This document shows, one piece after another, positions 41,240-49,731 of a stretch of DNA of 59,288 nucleotides; positions within the stretch are counted from its first letter, which is position 1; every line of letters starts with the position of its first letter. This DNA comes from Verrucomicrobiales bacterium (GTDB lineage: Bacteria > Verrucomicrobiota > Verrucomicrobiia > Verrucomicrobiales > V1-33). The notes beneath the pieces were generated by a model. It was not told the DNA's origin and did not search any database. It saw only the letters and a list, made by a program, of their open reading frames with translations. The translations under genes were made by a program, and so were the position numbers. The DNA lies in contig JAGNEJ010000020.1 of NCBI GenBank assembly GCA_018003315.1, forward strand, positions 1 through 59,288, read 5' to 3'.

Positions 41240-42679
41240 ATGAAGTCCATTTTCCTCGTTTCACTGCTGCTTGCCGCTGTTCCGGAGGCATCTGCTAGGC
41301 CGGAGGCGGCGCAGTGGGACGGGCTGCGCTTTTTCAAACCTCCGCAGCCCCTGCCCGCCGGAGCGATGGCGAGCGACTGGCCGCGGTTTCTGGGGCCGGA
41401 TCACCAGCCAGTGTCGAAAGAGACCAAACTGCTCGCCGCACTGCCCGAAGGAGGACCGGAAAAAGTCTGGGAATGCCGCATCGGTGCGGGCTACGCCTCG
41501 CCGGTGATTGTCGGTGACCGCCTCGTGTATTTCCATCGGCTGGGGGGAAAGGAACAAGTGCTGTGCCTGCATCCGGAAACAGGCTGCCGCTATTGGAGCC
41601 ACGAGTATGCCTGTGACTACCGCGACCGCTACGGCTACGCCAATGGTCCTCGCAGCAGCGCGGTGGTGGCGGGCGGACAGGTGTTCACCTACGGCGTGTC
41701 CAGCTGGCTGCACGCCCTGGATCTGGAAACCGGCTCGGTGCAGTGGAAGCACAACTGCGCGGAGGAATTTGGAGTGCCTCAGTATTTTTTTGGCACGGGT
41801 TCGTCGCCTCTGGTGGTTGGCGATCGTGTGATCCTGAACCTAGGAGGTTCGGAGAACCGCTCCGTGGCTGCCTTCGACCGGAAATCCGGCGAACTGCTGT
41901 GGACTGCCCGCCATGAATGGAGCCAGAGCTATGCCTCCCCCATTGCGATGGAGCTGCGGGGTCGTCCGCGGGTGCTGGTTTTTGCCGGCGGGGAGGCGGC
42001 GGATGCGGGGGACTCCACCGGCGGGCTGCTGAGCCTGAATCCGGAGGACGGGAAATGTGAGGATGCCTATTTTTGGCGGGCCCGGCGCTATACTTCCGTC
42101 AATGCCTCCACCCCCGTGCCTTGCGGGCCGAACCGGGTTTTCATTTCCCAGGCCTACGTGGATCGGGACTCGGCCTGCAATGGCGGAGTCCTGCTCGAAA
42201 TGGAGGAGGATCGCAAATGGCATCCGGTGTGGAAGGCGCCGGACTTCGGCTGCCACTGGATGACTCCGGTATACCACGCGGGCCACCTCTATGCCTTCAG
42301 CGGGGAAAAGGAACACCAGTGCGATCTGGTTTGTTTTGATGCGGCGGATGGGAGACAGAAATGGCGGGAACGACCAGCATGGAAATCGCCGCTGGGGGAG
42401 GGGCGGGAAATTGAAATTGGCTTCAAGCGCGGCAGCCTGCTGCGGGTGGACGGGCGGTTTCTCTGCCTAGGGGAGTGGGGCACGCTAGCGTGGCTGGACC
42501 TGACGCCGTCAGGGGCGAAAATCCTGAGCCGGACGCAGCTTTTCCTTGCGCAGCAGACGTGGACGCTGCCCACGGTGTGCCGGGGGTTGCTTTACGTTTG
42601 CCAGCATGAAATCGACGAACTGACCGGTGGCGGGCCGCGGCTCATTTGCTATGATTTTCGAGGGCATGAGAACCCCTGA
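41240..42679 (+). CDS. secreted PQQ-like beta-propeller protein
   Basis: A 479-residue protein with a signal peptide (about 1-19, ending ASA). The mature chain is a beta-propeller of PQQ-repeat type, with blade pieces such as SPVIVGDRLVYFHRLGGKEQ, VLCLHPETGCRYWSHEY, LHALDLETGSVQWKHN and VAAFDRKSGELLWTARHEW. WPRFLGPDHQPVS near the N-terminus is common in planctomycete and verrucomicrobial members. No heme or PQQ-dehydrogenase active-site motif is visible, so it may be structural or ligand binding. The next gene overlaps its 3' end by 14 bases. Confidence 0.85.
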   Translation: MKSIFLVSLLLAAVPEASARPEAAQWDGLRFFKPPQPLPAGAMASDWPRFLGPDHQPVSKETKLLAALPEGGPEKVWECRIGAGYASPVIVGDRLVYFHRLGGKEQVLCLHPETGCRYWSHEYACDYRDRYGYANGPRSSAVVAGGQVFTYGVSSWLHALDLETGSVQWKHNCAEEFGVPQYFFGTGSSPLVVGDRVILNLGGSENRSVAAFDRKSGELLWTARHEWSQSYASPIAMELRGRPRVLVFAGGEAADAGDSTGGLLSLNPEDGKCEDAYFWRARRYTSVNASTPVPCGPNRVFISQAYVDRDSACNGGVLLEMEEDRKWHPVWKAPDFGCHWMTPVYHAGHLYAFSGEKEHQCDLVCFDAADGRQKWRERPAWKSPLGEGREIEIGFKRGSLLRVDGRFLCLGEWGTLAWLDLTPSGAKILSRTQLFLAQQTWTLPTVCRGLLYVCQHEIDELTGGGPRLICYDFRGHENP

Positions 42680-43454
42680 CTGCACAGTGCTTCCAGTGGT
42701 GATTTCGCTGGTGCTGAGCGGCTGCGGAGACTCCGGGCCGCCCCAGGAGCCGCGCCGCTTTGTGTATCCCCTGCCGCCACCGCGCGTGGCCACCCACCTT
42801 CCGGAGGGTCTGGGGGAATGGTTGAAATTGCTGGACGAAATGCGCCGGCAGATCGCAGACCTGGAGGGGAAGGTGTCCGAACACCTCGCCCTCCACCGCG
42901 CCACGCCGTTTGATGCATTTCTCCAGCTTGATCCCGCCGGCCTGCCGAAGGACCAGTTGAGTTATCTCTGGCATTTTGCCGACAAGGGCTACTTCACCGT
43001 GGAGAGGGAAATCATCGTGCGCATTCTGGAGGAGCGCCACCGCAACGCCACCCAACCGTCCGCCGCCGGGAACATCGCTGACCGCGCCAGGAACCTGGCC
43101 CTGGAGTATGAACAGCGGCTCAACGACTTGCAGGCCGCCAGCGAATTGTATGAAAAAACCAAACAGGGCGACTTCCACGTCCCTGCGACACTGAACGACG
43201 AACAACTGGACGTGCTGCGCGACATGGTTCGGGAAAAACTGGCCGCCGTCCGGACCGAAGTGGCGCGCCTGGATGCCCGCATTGCCGAACTGCAGGGGAG
43301 GCCACCTTCGGCGGACGATGACCCCGTCACCACCGCGAAACCATCCGAGCAAGCAACATCTGCTGCCCCGCAAGAAGCGGGCCGCCAGAATCTCCCCGAA
43401 AACCCGGTCGCCAGTCCGCCCGGTCCTCCATTGAAAAATCAACCGGACCTGTGA
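42666..43454 (+). CDS. lipoprotein with coiled-coil segments
   Basis: A 262-residue predicted lipoprotein: signal peptide RTPDCTVLPVVISLVLSGC with lipobox LSGC (mature Cys20). Helical, partly coiled-coil stretches lie at about 50-80 (LGEWLKLLDEMRRQIADLEG) and 180-230 (EQLDVLRDMVREKLAAVRTE), and the C-terminus is Pro/Ser-rich. No family is recognised. The start overlaps the preceding propeller gene by 14 bases, so the two are probably translated from one mRNA and may work together at the cell surface. Confidence 0.65.
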   Translation: MRTPDCTVLPVVISLVLSGCGDSGPPQEPRRFVYPLPPPRVATHLPEGLGEWLKLLDEMRRQIADLEGKVSEHLALHRATPFDAFLQLDPAGLPKDQLSYLWHFADKGYFTVEREIIVRILEERHRNATQPSAAGNIADRARNLALEYEQRLNDLQAASELYEKTKQGDFHVPATLNDEQLDVLRDMVREKLAAVRTEVARLDARIAELQGRPPSADDDPVTTAKPSEQATSAAPQEAGRQNLPENPVASPPGPPLKNQPDL

Positions 43455-43539
43455 CAGGCGCTGCATGACTCCCAGGAAAAAGGGGGCACCGCGCCGTGAT
43501 GAAGGCGTTGGGGCACAAAGCCCTGACTGGTGCCAGCAT

Positions 43540-43947
43540 TTACCGATAGCGCAGGGTGGGCGCGGCAGCGGAGACGATGATGCGTTTGATGCCCCCGCGC
43601 AGGTCCGCCACGTTAAAATTGATGAGCAAACCGACCTCGTAGCCAGTCAGCCGCAGGTAGTTGCGCATGCGGGCCTTGTCCGGCTCGCGCAGCCCGTCAA
43701 TGCAGCTGACATCCACCACCACTTCGTTTTCGACGAGAAAATCCAGCCGGCACACTCCCTCCACCCAGCGTTCCTTGTAGCAAACGTCCACCTTGTGGTC
43801 GCGGGCGAAGAGGACTTCCCGCATGCGCAGTTCGTGGGCCAGACATTCCTTGTAGGCGTCCGCATTGAGCCCCGGCCCAAGGTGGCGATGCACTTCCATG
43901 CAGGCTCCGACGATGATGTGTGGAAGTTCCTGGCGGTCCAAGTTCAT
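43540..43947 (-). CDS. GxxExxY-family protein (PD-(D/E)XK-like fold)
   Basis: A 135-residue protein of the GxxExxY family: LPHIIVGACMEVHRHLGPGL at the start, then DAYKECLAHELRM, RLDFLVENEVVVDV with the D-x(n)-E-type pair, and RNYLRLTGYEVGLLINF. The motif naming the family is altered: its Glu place holds Ala (GLNADAY). The fold relates to restriction-like nucleases, but the cellular job of these small proteins is unknown and nuclease activity is unproven. A start at 43947 gives the usual N-terminus. It stands alone between unrelated genes. Confidence 0.82.
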   Translation of the reverse strand: MNLDRQELPHIIVGACMEVHRHLGPGLNADAYKECLAHELRMREVLFARDHKVDVCYKERWVEGVCRLDFLVENEVVVDVSCIDGLREPDKARMRNYLRLTGYEVGLLINFNVADLRGGIKRIIVSAAAPTLRYR

Positions 43948-44071
43948 GATGGCAGCAAGGGGCGGGTTGACGCCGCTCGCGGAAGGATGTTTACCAGAAA
44001 CCTCCAGCGGAGACAAGAGCCATGCGTTGCCCCCGGCGATTCCGGAATGATGGTCGTGCAAACGCCGGGAA

Positions 44072-47000
44072 TTACTTCAATTCGGCACGGACGCGGATGA
44101 AGAGCCGCTGTTCCCCGGACGCCGGCTGGTTGCTGCGCCACAGCAGGGTCGCCCGGCCGTCCACCGGGCCAGTGGTGCTGAGGAGGCTGGCGGTGTCGGC
44201 TTGCCAGACTCCGAGGGTGCTGCTGGTTTCGACCTTCAGCGACACATCGTCGGCACCGATTCGGCAGGGAAACTGAATGGTTAGGAAATCATCAATGCTT
44301 TGGCCAATGAGCACGGGCTGCACGCCGCCGGAGGTGGAAAATCCATCCGGAAGATCCGGTTCGGTTCCCAGGGCGTATTCCATGAGATTGTTCAAGCCGT
44401 CGTGGTCCTCGTCCCCGGAATCAGCGGCGATGGAGTGGTCGGCTTTCCATGCGGGAAAGGTGATGGCATCCGACGTGCCGGGGTTTCCGCCACTGGCGGC
44501 ACTGGAACGCCAGTTGGCCGGGAGCGCCGGGTCGGGGTTGGTCTCCGGACGGATCAGAACGAGGCTGGAGCCCTCGCCATCCGGCGCGGCGGGCCAGGAG
44601 CCATCATCATGATAGGAAAACGACCGGATGACGACCCCGGCGGCATCACGCAGGGTGAGGGTTTCGCCGGTGTTGTTCAGGCTTCCGGAGAATTCACCAA
44701 AGGCGGTGACGCCGGGATGGTGCATGGCCAGAGCGGCGGCATTTTTTGCCAGGACCATGCGAGTTCCGGGGGCCAGCACCGAGCCGGGGAGATTGGGGAA
44801 CCGGTATTCGATGCCCTCGGAGAAATAACATTCGCGCAGGTCGATGGAGAGGGTGCCGGTGTTCTGGAGTTCGATGAATTCGAAGTCGCCATCGTCGAAA
44901 TAGCCGGCATCGCTTTCGGCAGGGGTTGGCGGTGCGGGGTGGTACATGATTTCTGAAATCGCGAGATTGGCGGAGGCGGCTTCCTCCATGTCCACGAGGT
45001 ATTCCACGTCGTTGAGCGCCGACCAGTCCCCGGCCGCGGTGCGGGACCGGGCCTGGACCCTGACAATGCCAGGGCCGCTGAGCCGGATGGGCTGAGGATA
45101 GACCGATCTTTCCGTGCGCATTTTCAAATCGAAACTCAGATCGGTGCTGCCGGCGCTGCTTTGGTGGATTTCCACGGCCAGGGTGTTGGTGCCCGCATGG
45201 ATGAAGGACGGGGAGACGGTGAACGGGTAAAACGTCGTCTCGCCGGTTCCGCCGACCGCCGCTGTGGCCGGAGTCAGATGGCCGATAACAGCCGGAGCCG
45301 CGGGGAGGTTCGTGTCGCGGATGGCTTCCACGCCGTTGATGTAAACGACAAAGGCGTCGTCACGAAGGATTTCAAAAACGAGGCGGTCGATGTTGGTGTC
45401 GTTGATCTGGAAGGTGGTGCGGAAATAGCTGGTGATATAGCGGTTGGTGTCGGACGCCACATAGCCTGGCGTGGCGTTGTCCTCGATCCGCGTGGTTTCA
45501 TCATTTTCACCATAACCGAACTGTCCGCGGGAAGGCCCCTTCCAGGTGGAATCATCAAATCCCGGCTGCCGCCAGGCAGTTCCCTGGTTGGTGCCATTGT
45601 CGAGATAGCGCCAGGCCGTGCCGGTGGAGCCAGAGGTGACGATTAGGTTGGTGTAGTTGGTGCCGCCCTGGAACTGAACCGACGCTGGGTTCAGCGCTCC
45701 GCCTGTTTCGCGGGGGTCCGTTCCATTGATGGTGTAGTAGATGGGTCCCCCGCCGTTGGTCAGGGCGATGTCAGTGGTTGAGGAGACGGAGCCGCCGTGA
45801 ATGTTGTAGGACGGCGTCGCCACCAGGGGAAAGAGGCCGTCGCCCTGCAGTTGGGCGAGGACCGTGCTGTGGCGGTTGGAGAGCCAACTGCGCAGGGCAT
45901 TGCGTGCGGCACGCCAGTCGTTGGCATTGCGTGCCGGTGAAATCTGCGCATCCCCCCAGCGGGCGCTTTCCGCCATGATGGCGCTTTCCACCTGTGCGGC
46001 ACGGGCATCCAGCCGCTCCAGGCATTTTGTCAGGGAAAGGGCGCCGCCATTGAAAAAATGACGGTAAACCCGGTCCCCCCAGCGTGTCTTGTATTCCAGC
46101 GCTCCGGACTTGTCCGCCGCAGCTGCGCTGCCCATGAGGTCCTGGTGGGTGAACTGCGGATTGCTCTTGGAAAAGTTGTTCCACGCTCCAGTGACGGGAT
46201 CGCCGTGAGGGCCTGTGCGGTCGCCGGCACCGCGGTCCATGCTGTGTTCGGCATCGTGCTGGATCTGGATGAACCCGTGACCGCCGCGACGGTCGCGGAC
46301 TACGTAAAAGTTGTTGGGGGTTTCACTGCCATTGAGCGGTGAATCCGCGTTGCCGGTGAAAAAGACCACCATCATGTAGTCGATGAGATTGTCAGGATCG
46401 AGCAGGACGGGGTCGGTTGGGGAGGGGACGCCCGCTGCGGTCTGCCCCAGCATGCGCCGGTAATTTGCCAGGGTGGGTGCAGCGTAGAAGGCGCGGCTTT
46501 GATTCCAGAGGTTTTGCCAGGCGGCGAGGTCGCCCGCGGTGGGATTGACCGTGTAGCCTGCGGAGGTTTCGACTTTGATCACGTCGTAGTCATCCTTGGT
46601 GCCTCCCATGTAGCTGGACGCCCAGGCGGCCTCCGGACGCTCCTCGATTTGATAGAGTCCCCAGTAGGTGCCGTTGAGGTAGAGATGGACAAAGCGTCCG
46701 CGGGCGCCGGGGCTTCTGAGGGCGAGTTGGGCGTCGCGGCTGAACTGTTCGCGCAGGAAGACATTTCCGGCATCCCCGTGGAAGCTCCAGGAATAGTTCT
46801 GCGCGGTCTGGATATCGAACTTGTCGAACTCGGTTGCCGCGGTGTTGTCCCACGGGAATAGCGGGTAATTCAATTTCCCCGCGCCATAGTCGCCGCGGAA
46901 GAGAATGCGGAAGGCATGTTTTGGATTCGAGGAGGAGCGGGAATAACCACCGCGGATGCGCAGGCCGCAGTTTTCCTGAAAGCCGCCGGAGGGGTTCTGG

Positions 47001-49171
47001 GTGTCGTTGAGCATTTCGATGGAGGCCTCCCGCTCCCAGGCGAATCCATCCTCCCCGGCATGGGTGTAGATGCCCGTGGAAGCGTTGAACAGACTGGAGA
47101 CCGGCAGCGACACGCAGATGCTGGGGATGGCGGCCAGCGCCTCCTTGACCTTGCCAGCGCCGCCGATGGAGGGATCGGAATGGTTTACGATGTTCTGGTC
47201 CATTCCGTAGTTGAGCACCTGGCCGTTGACCGGGCCGACTGGCCATCCTGCCGGTGGCGCGCCGTAGGGGTTGGACTGCTGTCGGATCACGTCATCGGGA
47301 AAAAGATAGGTGTTGGTATCCACGTTGGTGGGATCAAAATTTTCCTTGAAGGCTGCGGCGCGGATCACCGTGGTGGCAGAAATGGGGATGATCGCTTCCG
47401 GCGGTGTTTCTGCATTGGGTGCAGGAACGGCGGTGCCGGTTGTAGCGGTGGGCTTGGAACCGTCCGTGGTATAGCGGATGGTGGCTCCGGGCGTGGCGCA
47501 GGTGATGGTCAGGGTGAACGGTGCGGAATAGAGGCCGCGGGCATGGCTGAATTCCGTGTCTGCCACGAATCCCAGGGTGCCCGGAGTGGAATTGGCGGTG
47601 GAGGGCGTGGGTGATTTGAAGAACAGCGGACCGCCGGACTGGAGCTTGCCACCGCTCAGCTCCGGCTGCAGCAGGAAGCTGCCATCCGCTGCCGTGATGT
47701 TGAATCCCTGCACCGCCAGCACGTTGGCACCGGCCACCAGCGCGCTTCTGGCTGCGGTGGCGTTGAAGGTTTCCGGATTCACCGAGGCGAAAACGGATCG
47801 GGTGGCCGTGGCGGTGGACTGCCAGTCCGGCACCGCCGGGGCGTTGTTCCGGGCGATTTCCACTCCGTTGATCCAGGCCACGAAACCATCGTTGTAGCGC
47901 AAGCTGAGTGACAGCAGGTCCAGGTCGGCGGGATTTGCCAGGGTGAACGGAATCCGGACGAACGCGGTTGGCCGAATGTTCTGCATGGCTGACTGGAGGT
48001 TGGTGGCAACGAGAGTCCCCCCCCCGCCACCTTCCGGCGTCGTGAGCGCCTGCAAGCCTCCGTTGGCAGTGTCACCGATCAGTTTGAACGCGGCACTCCA
48101 CGCGGCAAAGGAGCCGGGTGCGGCATACAGCTCCACTTCGTCGCCGCCGCCGTTTTCAAAATAGACAAACTCGATGGCATGCAGGCCGGCCGAAACGTTT
48201 ACGCTGGCGAGGCTGTCGGAGGGGCCTCGCAGCAGGTCGGCGACCACCGTATTTTCCTGTGCGTCGAGGAAGTCACCGTCGCCATTGAGGTCAACGCGCA
48301 GGCGTCCGCCGTCATCCGAGCTGAATCCGAAGGTATAATAACCAGCCGTCGGAATGTTGATGACGCCGGTGGCCCGCAGACAGTGGGTTTCTCCGGGCAG
48401 GGCGAAGGTGAGGTTGCCTGGGTAGTGGTGGTCCCCGCCGTCGCCGAGGAAATTCACGAATGGTCGGACTTGGGTGTCGTAGGCGACTGCGGATGTTCCG
48501 TTGAGCAGCGCGTCGGCGGTGGCCAGATTGGTGATGTCCGTGCTGCTGTCCGCCTCCTTCACTAGCAGACCCGGCGTCAGAATGCCGAATCCATACCCGC
48601 TGGCACCGGGCGTCCAGGCAGCGTCGTTGAAGGTCCGGTCCACCCAGACTGCCTGCGCCGGACTCCCCGCGGAGGGAACCAGAAACCGCCCGGACGCGCC
48701 GGTTTGCAGCAGCGACAGGCTGTTAAAGGGCAAGCCAAAAGAGACATCCTCCGTCTGCGGGGGATAGGCGGGTCCGAAATCCTGCGCCACCGTCACGCCA
48801 TCCGGACGCACCAGCGCCAGGTATTCACCTCCGGAGGCCAGCGAGAAATTTGTGTGCAGTTCCGCCGCCGGGTTTGCGCGGTTTTTCCCAGAGGCAAAGA
48901 CCAGGCGAAATTCACCCGGCTGCAGCGTCACCGCGGGCAGCCGCCATTTGGTGAGGTCGCTGCTGGAATCCGTCAGGTACCAGCCGTCCAGATTGACGGG
49001 AGTGGCGGCGGGGTTGCAGAGTTCAATCCAGTCGGAGGAATCCGCATCGGCATCGGCGATCGACTCCTTGTTGTCCGCCATGAATTCGGAAATGACGGGT
49101 TCGGACCGGAGGTTAGGAGTAATGGACCACAGCATGGCTGCGGCAGCGGCAGGGAGGAGAGTGCTTCGCAT
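44072..49171 (-). CDS. giant secreted protein with lamin-tail and CotH-kinase domains
   Basis: A 1699-residue protein with a signal peptide (about 1-24). In order: lamin-tail domain (VISEFMADNKESI, SDWIELCNP, about 25-130); a PA14-like sugar-binding unit (GYYTFGFSSDDGGRLRVDLN, about 275-300); a chitobiase-like Fn3 unit (ATIRYTTDGSKPTA, about 567); a CotH kinase-like domain (about 650-1030; GLRIRGGYSRSSSNPKHAF, LYLNGTYWGLYQIEERPE, IQHDAEHSMDRG); a second chitobiase-like unit (YYTINGTDPRE, about 1145); a second lamin-tail (ISEIMYHPAPPTP, about 1409); and a C-terminal DEDHDGLNNLMEYALGTEP (about 1594). CotH phosphorylates spore coat protein in Bacillus; here a surface-protein kinase is possible. 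Confidence 0.88.
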   Translation of the reverse strand: MRSTLLPAAAAAMLWSITPNLRSEPVISEFMADNKESIADADADSSDWIELCNPAATPVNLDGWYLTDSSSDLTKWRLPAVTLQPGEFRLVFASGKNRANPAAELHTNFSLASGGEYLALVRPDGVTVAQDFGPAYPPQTEDVSFGLPFNSLSLLQTGASGRFLVPSAGSPAQAVWVDRTFNDAAWTPGASGYGFGILTPGLLVKEADSSTDITNLATADALLNGTSAVAYDTQVRPFVNFLGDGGDHHYPGNLTFALPGETHCLRATGVINIPTAGYYTFGFSSDDGGRLRVDLNGDGDFLDAQENTVVADLLRGPSDSLASVNVSAGLHAIEFVYFENGGGDEVELYAAPGSFAAWSAAFKLIGDTANGGLQALTTPEGGGGGTLVATNLQSAMQNIRPTAFVRIPFTLANPADLDLLSLSLRYNDGFVAWINGVEIARNNAPAVPDWQSTATATRSVFASVNPETFNATAARSALVAGANVLAVQGFNITAADGSFLLQPELSGGKLQSGGPLFFKSPTPSTANSTPGTLGFVADTEFSHARGLYSAPFTLTITCATPGATIRYTTDGSKPTATTGTAVPAPNAETPPEAIIPISATTVIRAAAFKENFDPTNVDTNTYLFPDDVIRQQSNPYGAPPAGWPVGPVNGQVLNYGMDQNIVNHSDPSIGGAGKVKEALAAIPSICVSLPVSSLFNASTGIYTHAGEDGFAWEREASIEMLNDTQNPSGGFQENCGLRIRGGYSRSSSNPKHAFRILFRGDYGAGKLNYPLFPWDNTAATEFDKFDIQTAQNYSWSFHGDAGNVFLREQFSRDAQLALRSPGARGRFVHLYLNGTYWGLYQIEERPEAAWASSYMGGTKDDYDVIKVETSAGYTVNPTAGDLAAWQNLWNQSRAFYAAPTLANYRRMLGQTAAGVPSPTDPVLLDPDNLIDYMMVVFFTGNADSPLNGSETPNNFYVVRDRRGGHGFIQIQHDAEHSMDRGAGDRTGPHGDPVTGAWNNFSKSNPQFTHQDLMGSAAAADKSGALEYKTRWGDRVYRHFFNGGALSLTKCLERLDARAAQVESAIMAESARWGDAQISPARNANDWRAARNALRSWLSNRHSTVLAQLQGDGLFPLVATPSYNIHGGSVSSTTDIALTNGGGPIYYTINGTDPRETGGALNPASVQFQGGTNYTNLIVTSGSTGTAWRYLDNGTNQGTAWRQPGFDDSTWKGPSRGQFGYGENDETTRIEDNATPGYVASDTNRYITSYFRTTFQINDTNIDRLVFEILRDDAFVVYINGVEAIRDTNLPAAPAVIGHLTPATAAVGGTGETTFYPFTVSPSFIHAGTNTLAVEIHQSSAGSTDLSFDLKMRTERSVYPQPIRLSGPGIVRVQARSRTAAGDWSALNDVEYLVDMEEAASANLAISEIMYHPAPPTPAESDAGYFDDGDFEFIELQNTGTLSIDLRECYFSEGIEYRFPNLPGSVLAPGTRMVLAKNAAALAMHHPGVTAFGEFSGSLNNTGETLTLRDAAGVVIRSFSYHDDGSWPAAPDGEGSSLVLIRPETNPDPALPANWRSSAASGGNPGTSDAITFPAWKADHSIAADSGDEDHDGLNNLMEYALGTEPDLPDGFSTSGGVQPVLIGQSIDDFLTIQFPCRIGADDVSLKVETSSTLGVWQADTASLLSTTGPVDGRATLLWRSNQPASGEQRLFIRVRAELK

Positions 49172-49341
49172 GACAATGGGGGAGGGGAGAAAACGGGGAA
49201 ATTTACCGGCGATGCCCCGGTCGCGTCCAGTCTTGATTTTCCGCAAGGAAATTCACCTTGCCTTAATGGCGGAATTTTTGCAGGCTTCGTCAGGCCGTGC
49301 AGGCGAGCACGCCACGCCGTCTGCAGAATTCTTCCGTTCCC

Positions 49342-49731
49342 ATGCGCCTGTCTGTCGCCACCGATTTTGCCCTCACGCGCCTCCATGGCGGTACGCAGAA
49401 TGCCGCCAGCAGCGCGGCAGTAATTTTGAAGGGCGGCCTTGATGAAGTGCGTTTGAGCGACTCCGACGGCCTCCCCTCCGGAACGAAGGACATCACCGTC
49501 CTAACGGTGCCGACTGCCGGTACCCAGCCGGACTTCCAACCGTTTGCGTCCGGCACCTTTGCGCAGAGCATCCGCGCGGACGATGGCGTCATCCAGATGG
49601 GGAAGGTGCTTCTCCATGATTCCGCGGTGGCGCATCGATTTTTCCGTCCTGCTGGTCGCCGGTCCCTGACGTTTACACCAGACCAGAACCTCAACCAAAA
49701 CCTCAACCAGAACCGTCAGCCAAACCCATGA
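49342..49731 (+). CDS. doubtful open frame before the repeat protein gene
   Basis: A 129-codon open frame in the 556-base gap between two divergent giant genes. Third codon positions are GC-rich as in neighbours, and its TGA overlaps the next ATG by four bases (ATGA). Against it: no recognised domain, no good ribosome binding site, and its C-terminus is a simple repeat (QNLN) encoded by a 12-bp tandem repeat. It may be a real leader protein or chance. The rest of the gap (49172-49341) shows nothing definite. Confidence 0.25.
   Translation: MRLSVATDFALTRLHGGTQNAASSAAVILKGGLDEVRLSDSDGLPSGTKDITVLTVPTAGTQPDFQPFASGTFAQSIRADDGVIQMGKVLLHDSAVAHRFFRPAGRRSLTFTPDQNLNQNLNQNRQPNP
49684..49719 (+). repeat. 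12-bp imperfect tandem repeat, three units
   Basis: CAGAACCTCAAC, CAAAACCTCAAC and CAGAACCGTCAG follow one another directly before the ATG at 49728. Such short repeats are prone to slippage and could alter spacing upstream of this gene. Confidence 0.6.

Noticed and set aside
49290-49706. Minus-strand open frame between the two giant genes
   Set aside because: Composition is Arg/Trp/Ser-rich as expected for an antisense shadow, with no domain or signal peptide.
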